Below, piece by piece: positions 57,927-64,000 of a stretch of DNA of 64,000 bases. The notes beneath the pieces are model-generated. The model saw nothing but the letters and a program-made list of their open reading frames with translations. It made no database searches and was not told the DNA's origin. A program made the position numbers and the translations under genes. The stretch is from Gammaproteobacteria bacterium. GTDB taxonomy: Bacteria; Pseudomonadota; Gammaproteobacteria; Arenicellales; JAJDZL01. How positions within the stretch are numbered: the stretch's first letter is position 1; every line of letters begins with the position of its first letter. The stretch covers positions 1-64,000 of the forward strand of contig JAJEHQ010000027.1 in assembly GCA_022823625.1 (NCBI GenBank), read 5' to 3'.

Positions 57927-58883
57927 GTGAGTCTAAAGAAAGCATTAGTAAGCATTACCATCGCAATAAGTATTGGTTTTTCGGCAGTCGCTAGCGCAGC
58001 TGACGTTGTTGTCGGAGTGGCGAATTGGCCGTCAGTCAGAGTTACAGCCGCCATCCTTAAAGTCATTATTGAAGAAAACTATGGTCTAGAGGTTGAACTG
58101 CAAAACGGTACAAATCCGATTATTTTTGAAGCGATGGACCAGAATCAAATGCATGTTCATCCAGAAGTCTGGCTTCCAAATCAACAGAACTTGCACGATA
58201 CATACATTGTGGAAAAGAAGTCGGTTGCGATGAATCCACATGGTGTACCGTCATTTACTGGTATGTGTGTTTCCAGGGCGACTGCAGAAAGAACAGGTAT
58301 TCAGCGTCTGGAAGAGTTGGCTGACCCTGACATGGCCCAGAATTTTGATACCGACGGTGATGGAAAAGGTAACATCTGGATTGGTGCAGCAGGATGGGCT
58401 TCAACGAACATCGAAATGATTCGTGCGAAGAGTTATGGTTTTGACGAAACCATGAATTTGGACATCATGGATGAAACGTTGGCAATTGCTCAAGTTGATG
58501 CCGCAGTCAAAAAAGATGAAAACATTGTTTTCATGTGTTACACGCCACACAGTATGTTTACACTTTTTGATTTAGTTGTCTTGGAAGAACCTGAGCACGA
58601 CCCTGATCAGTGGGTAATTTACCAACCTACTGACGACCCGGATTGGTTGGAGAAATCTAGCGCTCCGATTGCATGGAGTACGCCGCTGATTCATATTACT
58701 TATGCTGTCACGCTGGAGAACGATCAGCCTGAAGTTGCAGAATTTTTGTCTAGTGTCACTTTTACAGTTGACGACTTGTCCGATATGACTTATGCGGTTC
58801 TTGTAGATCAGCAAGACCCAGCAATGTATGCTAAGGATTGGGTTGAAGGAAATTCCGACCGCGTAGATAACTGGATACAGTAG
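57927..58883 (+). CDS. glycine betaine-type ABC substrate-binding protein (second system)
   Basis: A 318-residue OpuAC/ProX-family binding protein. I start at GTG 57927 (MSLKKALVSITIAIS), which has GAGGAGAG upstream, instead of the ORF ATG at 57864; this gives a clean signal peptide ending SAVASA/A. The mature part reads VVVGVANWPSVRVTAAILKV, MHVHPEVWLPNQQN, IWIGAAGWASTNIEM and the C-terminal DPAMYAKDWVEGNSDRVDNW. Trp residues at comparable places to the first system suggest a quaternary-amine ligand. The permease and ATPase genes face it on the opposite strand. A terminator follows. Confidence 0.85.
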   Translation: MSLKKALVSITIAISIGFSAVASAADVVVGVANWPSVRVTAAILKVIIEENYGLEVELQNGTNPIIFEAMDQNQMHVHPEVWLPNQQNLHDTYIVEKKSVAMNPHGVPSFTGMCVSRATAERTGIQRLEELADPDMAQNFDTDGDGKGNIWIGAAGWASTNIEMIRAKSYGFDETMNLDIMDETLAIAQVDAAVKKDENIVFMCYTPHSMFTLFDLVVLEEPEHDPDQWVIYQPTDDPDWLEKSSAPIAWSTPLIHITYAVTLENDQPEVAEFLSSVTFTVDDLSDMTYAVLVDQQDPAMYAKDWVEGNSDRVDNWIQ

Positions 58884-58914
58884 CAATAAATTTCATTATT
58901 TGAAGATTCTCTTT

Positions 58915-58952
58915 GTGGTGTCGGTAATATTTTTATCGGCACCACGAATTTT
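58915..58952 (+). terminator. rho-independent terminator after binding-protein gene
   Basis: GTGGTGTCGGT and ATCGGCACCAC pair over eleven positions with two G-T wobbles around AATATTTTT's loop, followed by GAATTTTAT. It lies 32 bases after the binding-protein stop. The tail is AT-rich rather than a pure T-run. Confidence 0.65.
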
Positions 58953-59123
58953 ATGTACTACGCGTAAATGAGTTTGCTCTCTGGCGCGCTTATGATACTT
59001 AATCAATTCTGTCAGTGCCGACGCTCAGTCGGCCAAGACAGAATCAGAGGGGGCGAGTGCTTCCGCCTTCATCCGATTTTTTATCTTCAATGGGCACAGT
59101 GATGCCAAGATTCTCTTCATATA

Positions 59124-60677
59124 TCAATTTGACTGATAGCGCTGAGTCTTCTGCTTGTAGTGTCCTTGAATAATGCGATCAATCACCATCGCACAAAACA
59201 AGATTGCCAAGCCTGCCAATACACCCTGTCCTTTTGCAGCGTATTGCAAGGCATCCAGCACATCCTGCCCCAATCCTTTGGCACCAATCAGCGATGCGAT
59301 AACAACCATTGACAAACACATCAGAATGGTTTGATTAATGCCAGTCATGATTGACGGCATAGCCAGTGGTAGTTCAATGTCCTTTAACAGTGTCCAGCGC
59401 GTGCAACCAAATGCTATAGCGGCTTCTTTGGTCGTTTCGGGAACGCCTCGAATTCCCAGTGCTGTTAATCGTATGACTGGAGGCATTCCAAATACGAGGG
59501 TGGCAAGCACACCTGGTGGCTTACCCGTTCCAAAAAAGGCGATAATCGGAATCAAATAGACGAATGCAGGCATGGTCTGCATAAAGTCGAGAACAGGTCG
59601 TGCGGTATTGTAGGCTTTCTCACTCTTACCGAACCAAATTCCAAGCGGAATCCCCATGACAATACATAGGAAAGCGGCTGCACCTAGTAATGCCACTGTG
59701 ATCATGCTTGTTTCCCACATCCCAAGTAATCCGAGATATGCTAGGGATGCGACGGTAAAAACAGCGACTCGTGGTCCCGCAAGCCTCCAGGCAATAACCA
59801 CAATTACTGTCATCACTACCGGCCATGGTGTCTCAACGAACAAAGTTTCCAGACCGTCCAATACAGCTCGTATGGCATACACAATGCTGTCAAACGCTCC
59901 AGACCCCTTGTCGGACAGCCAGTCAAATCCGTTTTCCAGAACTTTTGAAATTGGCGAAAAATAATCGCTTTTCTCGACTGGAAAACCTTTTGTGTAAGGT
60001 TCAAATTGAGGTGCAATTTTGCCGACAGTGAATCTGTATAGTGTCAGTGGAACAATTGCAAACCACATGACTGCACCGAATACGACGCGATTCCATTGAA
60101 GGCCGGTCAACACTTTTTCCGGTTCCGCACGCCAGATGATATATTGGCTCTCATATTTCATGTTTGCGTAAAATCCCTGAAATACCCTTAAGGCGATAAT
60201 CATCAATACGCCGACCACCAAGTACAACACGGCATCCTGAGCGGCGGCAGCGGCCTCGACTTGTAAACGGTCTGCTACTTTCTGCAGATTTTCCGCACGT
60301 CGTAAAAATCCATCCGCGTCATCACTATTTGACGCAAGAGCATCTTGATATTTGACCATGAACGAGTCGATCTTTTTTGAAATGACCTCAATTCTTGCCA
60401 GCTGTTCTGCCCCAAGCTCTCCCCATAACCCTTTACCAAGCTGTACCAAAGCGAGAAGCTCAAGAACGACAAAGGTCCAAAAGAATCCCCACAATCCGCG
60501 CACCGCACCCCAGAAAGGACCAAAAACTGCTGCCATGGTGTTCCAGGAGTAGGGGAACTTTGTCGTAGCCTGGATTCTTTGAAATTCGTTGGTGTAGTAT
60601 TCCTGATTGACACCGACAAATTCTCCGATGGAACTGCTCAAATCCTCGACTTTTGTCTTATGTTCATCCGATTGCAT
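59124..60677 (-). CDS. glycine betaine-type ABC permease with extended N-terminal membrane domain
   Basis: A 517-residue permease. The C-terminal 230 residues form one ProW-type MetI domain with EAA loop PETTKEAAIAFGCTRWTLL and INQTILMCLSMVVIASLIG. The first 280 residues are unusual: YYTNEFQRIQATTKFPYSWN and AAVFGPFWGAVRGLW resemble the DUF2628-type membrane module, then a coiled-coil-like acidic stretch (residues ~85-140) and further membrane segments. The ATPase gene overlaps its start by one base, so the two are coupled. The extension could act in sensing or in assembly, but nothing in sequence decides this. Confidence 0.85.
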   Translation of the reverse strand: MQSDEHKTKVEDLSSSIGEFVGVNQEYYTNEFQRIQATTKFPYSWNTMAAVFGPFWGAVRGLWGFFWTFVVLELLALVQLGKGLWGELGAEQLARIEVISKKIDSFMVKYQDALASNSDDADGFLRRAENLQKVADRLQVEAAAAAQDAVLYLVVGVLMIIALRVFQGFYANMKYESQYIIWRAEPEKVLTGLQWNRVVFGAVMWFAIVPLTLYRFTVGKIAPQFEPYTKGFPVEKSDYFSPISKVLENGFDWLSDKGSGAFDSIVYAIRAVLDGLETLFVETPWPVVMTVIVVIAWRLAGPRVAVFTVASLAYLGLLGMWETSMITVALLGAAAFLCIVMGIPLGIWFGKSEKAYNTARPVLDFMQTMPAFVYLIPIIAFFGTGKPPGVLATLVFGMPPVIRLTALGIRGVPETTKEAAIAFGCTRWTLLKDIELPLAMPSIMTGINQTILMCLSMVVIASLIGAKGLGQDVLDALQYAAKGQGVLAGLAILFCAMVIDRIIQGHYKQKTQRYQSN

Positions 60678-61723
60678 TACGCATCTCCTCCTTGGATTCC
60701 TTTAAGCAGAGTGCTTTTGTTGACCACGCCAACATCTCTGCCGTCATCTGTAATGACGATTGGTTGATCGGTACCAGCTGATACATCGATCAGTCCGCTT
60801 AAATCTGTGTCGTGGGTTACTCTAGGAGCTTCAGCCAGGTTTTCCCAAGGTTTGGCTTGATAGTCATCGTAATCTACCATGATGGAATGCGCAAAAATTA
60901 ACTTAAGTGTCGAAATTCCTTCAACAAAATCAGTCACGTATTGATCGATTGGATTTGTTACTATTTCTTCTGGAGTTCCAATCTGAACAATTACGCCGTC
61001 TTTCATGATGGCGATTCGATTACCGATTCGAATAGCTTCATCCAGATCATGCGTGATAAACACAGTTGTTTTATTCAAATCCTCCGACAACTGCATGAAT
61101 TGTTCTTGTAGCTGTCTTCGAATGAGAGGATCCAGTGCCGAAAAGGGTTCGTCCATTAACAATACCTCTGGGTCTGATGCCAATGCGCGAGCCAACCCAA
61201 CCCGTTGTTGCATTCCTCCGGACAATTCACGCGGAAAGCGGTCTTCGTAACCATCCAGGTTCACCATGTGCAAACATCGCTGAGATATTTCCCATCTTTC
61301 TGATCGCGCCACACCCTGAACCTGCAAAGGAAAAGCGACGTTGTCTCGAACAGTGCGGTGTGGGAAAAGAGCCATGTGCTGAAAAACCATTCCGATGTGT
61401 TTGGCTCGTAGTTGACGCAACTCCTCTTCGGTAAGTGTCAAAACATCTCGGTCTAGTACACTTATTGAACCAGAGGTTGGTTCAATCAGTCGATTCAGGT
61501 GTCGGACCATGGTTGATTTGCCAGAACCTGAAAGTCCCATTACACAGAAAATTTCTCCTCTAGGAACCGTAAAGGAGCATTCAGCAATTCCCACTACACA
61601 GCCGAATTTTTCCAATACTTCCGGTTTGGTAAGTCCCTCGTTGATGCATGCCTGAATGGCTTCTTCAGCCCGATCGCCAAAAACCTTCCAAACATCATTC
61701 AGTTGAATAACAACTTCTGACAA
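60677..61723 (-). CDS. glycine betaine-type ABC transporter ATP-binding protein (second system)
   Basis: A 348-residue ProV/OpuAA-like ATPase. Walker A is GLSGSGKSTMVRH near residue 64, Q-loop GMVFQHMALFPHR, signature LSGGMQQRVGLARAL, Walker B VLLMDEPFSALDP, switch VFITHDLDEA. The N-terminal segment (NDVWKVFGDRAEEAIQAC) and a CBS-like C-terminal region (about 285-345, ending NKSTLLKGIQGGDA) are as in osmolyte importers. It is the first gene of the minus-strand pair with the permease. It resembles the ATPase at 12.4-13.4 kb in layout, so these are two paralogous systems. Confidence 0.9.
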   Translation of the reverse strand: MSEVVIQLNDVWKVFGDRAEEAIQACINEGLTKPEVLEKFGCVVGIAECSFTVPRGEIFCVMGLSGSGKSTMVRHLNRLIEPTSGSISVLDRDVLTLTEEELRQLRAKHIGMVFQHMALFPHRTVRDNVAFPLQVQGVARSERWEISQRCLHMVNLDGYEDRFPRELSGGMQQRVGLARALASDPEVLLMDEPFSALDPLIRRQLQEQFMQLSEDLNKTTVFITHDLDEAIRIGNRIAIMKDGVIVQIGTPEEIVTNPIDQYVTDFVEGISTLKLIFAHSIMVDYDDYQAKPWENLAEAPRVTHDTDLSGLIDVSAGTDQPIVITDDGRDVGVVNKSTLLKGIQGGDA

Positions 61724-61863
61724 ATCAAATCCTCCTCAAGAATTTCTTTGTTGCGGAGTGGCTTCGAAGTTCATAGACATTCAAATTCAGGACCTGTTCA
61801 AGATTTCAAACTTTTGAATATATCGCAAGCAGTCGAGTCGATAAGAGACAATCAGTACACGAT

Positions 61864-63090
61864 TTAGATTTCGTCGATTGAATAGCCGCGAGCATATGTC
61901 TCGATAATCATGTCAATTGCGTCGTCCTTCGACAGGTCGTTTGAAAAGCGGGAAGGATGGACGTACGGTAGGTCATAAGGTGGATGGCCATTAACAATCC
62001 AGTTCGCTAAATACTCTCCAGAACCGCCACCGGTTCCAATTCCAATGGCAAATCCTGTAGCAAGCCATAATCCGGGAAATTGATTTACTGGGCCCAGAAG
62101 TGGCAGTCCGTCCGGTGTGTAGCAGATTGGACCGTTAAATACTGTCTTGATACCGAGTTGTTCGAAAACTGGAATTCTTTTGACAAGCTTCTCCATATGT
62201 GATTCAAGGATTGAAATGTTTGTCGGGAGCAAGTCTTCTGCAAATTCCGGTGGAATTCCTTCAGTGGCCCATGGGACTGGCTGGGACTCGTATATTCCAC
62301 ATAACAGTCCATTGCCCTCCTGTCTGATATTGCATGGAACATACGGGTCTCTGATTGAAGGCAATTCAAAATCCACTTCCTGAAGGGAGTCGACTTTGTC
62401 AGTGACAATTTCATGGTGTTCAAGAGCGAATACAGGAACATTTAAACCGAGGCTCTGGACTAGTTCACGAGCCCAGAAACTCGTTGCTACGACGACATGT
62501 TCAGCAGCAATATCACCGTCTTCCGTACGGACTACCCAGTAACCGCTTCGAGTTAATTCCAGGTTTCTAACCTCATGATTCAATAGAATCTCGGCACCCC
62601 GAAGCTTTGCTGATTTTGCGAGAGCGTGCGTTGCACCAAAAGCATCGACATGGCCGTCACCTGGTGTGTGGGCAGCCCCCAATACGCCTTCAGTTGATAG
62701 GATCGGAAAGCGTTCGGAGACGGTTGTGGGCGATACTACTTCGTAGCTGACGCCCAATTGATCGTAAAGGGGTTTTAAACAATGGTAGAACGCCAGCTCC
62801 GCTTTATTTGTGGCCAGCCGTAAACTTCCAGTCGAATGAAAGTCGATGCTTTGACTAGACTCAGATTCAGCTTGCAGGTAAGAATTAACAGAGTTAACAA
62901 ATAAGCGGGTGATGCTCGGGTAGTGACCGAAGAATGTGCAATTACCAGCCGCATGCCAGGTTGAGCCGGAAGTTAGGTTTCTTTTTTCTATCAATACGGA
63001 GTCTGTCCATCCTAACTTAGCCAGACTGTAAAGCACACTGCAGCCGACAATTCCACCTCCGATGACTATGATTCTGGTGCGATCAGGCAT
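61864..63090 (-). CDS. FAD-dependent oxidoreductase, dimethylglycine/sarcosine dehydrogenase-like
   Basis: A 408-residue DAO-family flavoprotein. The dinucleotide-binding motif is VIGGGIVGCSVLYSLAKLG at residues 9-27, and TSGSTWHAAG near residue 41 carries the histidine that binds FAD covalently in dimethylglycine and sarcosine dehydrogenases. PDGLPLLGPVNQFPGLWLA and GFAIGIGTGGGSGEYLANW are the family C-terminal motifs. The GcvT-like folate domain of full-length dimethylglycine dehydrogenase is absent. Its start overlaps the end of the MttB-family gene by eight bases, so they form one operon. A probable role is oxidation of an N-methyl amine produced by the methyltransferase. Confidence 0.87.
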   Translation of the reverse strand: MPDRTRIIVIGGGIVGCSVLYSLAKLGWTDSVLIEKRNLTSGSTWHAAGNCTFFGHYPSITRLFVNSVNSYLQAESESSQSIDFHSTGSLRLATNKAELAFYHCLKPLYDQLGVSYEVVSPTTVSERFPILSTEGVLGAAHTPGDGHVDAFGATHALAKSAKLRGAEILLNHEVRNLELTRSGYWVVRTEDGDIAAEHVVVATSFWARELVQSLGLNVPVFALEHHEIVTDKVDSLQEVDFELPSIRDPYVPCNIRQEGNGLLCGIYESQPVPWATEGIPPEFAEDLLPTNISILESHMEKLVKRIPVFEQLGIKTVFNGPICYTPDGLPLLGPVNQFPGLWLATGFAIGIGTGGGSGEYLANWIVNGHPPYDLPYVHPSRFSNDLSKDDAIDMIIETYARGYSIDEI

Positions 63091-64000
63091 CTGTTGAATT
63101 CAAATTCAATCGAATCGGGAAGTTGCTTCTAATTGTGGTATTCAACATGGAATCAATATATTGCGGGTAATAGGAGTTCAGAATTTTTTTTGCCTTCAAT
63201 GTCGCACGTTCCCAGGAATCTAGAGCACCTGCTTCTTTCCAATCGCTTGGATTTTGTCTATTCGAGATTTGAGGATAAACATATTCTGATTCCATAAGTT
63301 TCATTGTTTGAGCATGCCCGAGAAAGTGTCCGGGTCCCCTAACGGAATCTTCAATAACCGATACTGAAAGTGTTTCATCGTTCACTTCAATTCCTCTGGC
63401 GATTCTACGCAGACAGGAGAGCATGTCATCGTCAATAATCATGGATTCAAACGAACAACCCAATAAACTCGCTAGCATGCCTGCAGACTCGTAAATCATT
63501 CCACCACCAGCGAGTGCTGCAGATAGCATGGTAATCGACTTTTCAAAGCCTGCTTGATTGTCGGGCAGTTTCGAGTCTGTCATTCCCGCACCACAGCCAC
63601 CCGGAATTCCGTAAAAAGCTGCCATTTGACCTGTTGCCGCTCCGAGAAGAGCCTGTTCACCTCCGCCTCCACTGAAAGCACCTGTTCTAAGGTCGGACAC
63701 AAATTCCCAATTTCCGAAAATTACGGGATGTCCTGGATTCAGCAAGTTAATCACGGTGAGAGATGCGAGACTCTCCGCACAACCTTGTACAAGCGCACCG
63801 GCTAGGGCAGCTGGAGCAGTTGCGCCTGCTTGCGGGCCTGTCTGGGAGTGTATAGGCATACCGATATCTACCGCTGCGCAAGTTACATCCAGACTTTCCT
63901 CGGCAAACGTAAGCGGAGAAACAATATTAGTGGCATGAACAGTCAAGTAGGGTCGTTTGGCAAATGCTCCGTCACCACCTCCAATCACGTCCAGCATAGG
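63083..64000 (-). CDS. MttB-superfamily (trimethylamine methyltransferase-like) protein, partial
   Basis: The C-terminal 304 residues of an MttB-superfamily corrinoid-dependent methyltransferase homologue; the N-terminus lies beyond the window. AAVDIGMPIHSQTGPQAGA, NPGHPVIFGNWEF, GAFSGGGGEQALLGAATGQ and TDSKLPDNQAGFEKSI are characteristic. There is no in-frame amber codon in the visible part, so it belongs to the non-pyrrolysine branch whose studied members demethylate glycine betaine, carnitine, gamma-butyrobetaine or proline betaine. No corrinoid protein gene is in view. The overlap with the flavoprotein gene indicates joint action on N-methylated compounds. Confidence 0.88.
   Translation of the reverse strand, partial: PMLDVIGGGDGAFAKRPYLTVHATNIVSPLTFAEESLDVTCAAVDIGMPIHSQTGPQAGATAPAALAGALVQGCAESLASLTVINLLNPGHPVIFGNWEFVSDLRTGAFSGGGGEQALLGAATGQMAAFYGIPGGCGAGMTDSKLPDNQAGFEKSITMLSAALAGGGMIYESAGMLASLLGCSFESMIIDDDMLSCLRRIARGIEVNDETLSVSVIEDSVRGPGHFLGHAQTMKLMESEYVYPQISNRQNPSDWKEAGALDSWERATLKAKKILNSYYPQYIDSMLNTTIRSNFPIRLNLNSTDA

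Noticed and set aside
1..64000. CRISPR array, prophage, integrase or complete insertion sequence
   Set aside because: I looked for regularly spaced repeats, integrase motifs, phage structural genes and full transposases on both strands and found none, only the transposase fragments listed.

Overview
The window reads as a chromosomal segment of a Pseudomonadota bacterium, most likely a marine or host-associated gammaproteobacterium. Housekeeping genes (nuoN next to the initiator tRNA, prc, chaC, avtA, gloB, metC, alkB) are AT-leaning and resemble gammaproteobacterial families. The accessory genes are dominated by uptake and breakdown of methylated amines, betaines and organic acids, plus one large polyketide synthase. 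The taxonomic placement is inference from family resemblance only; no marker gene such as 16S rRNA is present.

Layout. 0.2-4.8 kb: alkB-type repair dioxygenase with an unknown partner, glyoxalase II, a PNPOx-like protein, cystathionine beta-lyase and a DUF1989 protein. 4.9-6.6 kb: nuoN and the initiator tRNA, detached from any other nuo gene. 6.9-13.4 kb: an NCS2 nucleobase permease with an extra C-terminal domain, then a glycine-betaine-type ABC system (tandem-domain permease, binding protein, ATPase). 13.6-20.6 kb: an IS1595 relic, NUDIX, gamma-glutamyl hydrolase, AvtA-like aminotransferase, Prc, ChaC and an iron-type alcohol dehydrogenase. 21.0-23.8 kb: larC-larE-larB, the three genes that make the nickel-pincer nucleotide. 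24.0-37.2 kb: a GC-richer block on the minus strand (discrete ACP, 3451-residue PKS, alpha/beta hydrolase) bounded by two direct copies of a D-arm-less tRNA-Ser(CGA)-like sequence. 37.3 kb: a LarA-family protein on the plus strand, so removing the PKS block would place larCEB next to the LarA homologue.

38.7-52.2 kb: a TAXI-type TRAP transporter and a biotin carrier protein on the minus strand, divergent from a long plus-strand run: biotin carboxylase, an HMGL-like carboxyltransferase, a BKACE enzyme, a glutathione transferase, an AMACR-like family III CoA enzyme, L-carnitine dehydrogenase, an ADP-forming acyl-CoA ligase and CaiD. Together LcdH, BKACE and CaiD outline a route from crotonobetaine/carnitine through 3-dehydrocarnitine to betainyl-CoA plus acetoacetate. 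52.3 kb: a chimeric fossil of an mttB-oxidoreductase operon. 52.7-56.4 kb: zinc alcohol dehydrogenase and an SsuABC/TauABC-like transporter. 56.7-57.9 kb: debris (Fic fragment, IS1595 fragment, two small ORFs). 57.9-61.7 kb: a second betaine-type ABC system. 61.9-64.0 kb: a dimethylglycine/sarcosine-dehydrogenase-like flavoprotein and an MttB-superfamily methyltransferase running off the window edge.

How the parts may fit: ABC systems import betaines; the carnitine cluster converts carnitine to glycine betaine; MttB and the flavoprotein could remove methyl groups. The strongest unusual signals are the tRNA-like-repeat-bounded PKS block that seems to split a lar locus, a PKS second module with a dead, partly deleted AT and no ACP, a LarA homologue without the pincer-binding lysine, an atypical biotin-dependent carboxyltransferase, and the mttB/oxidoreductase deletion fossil.
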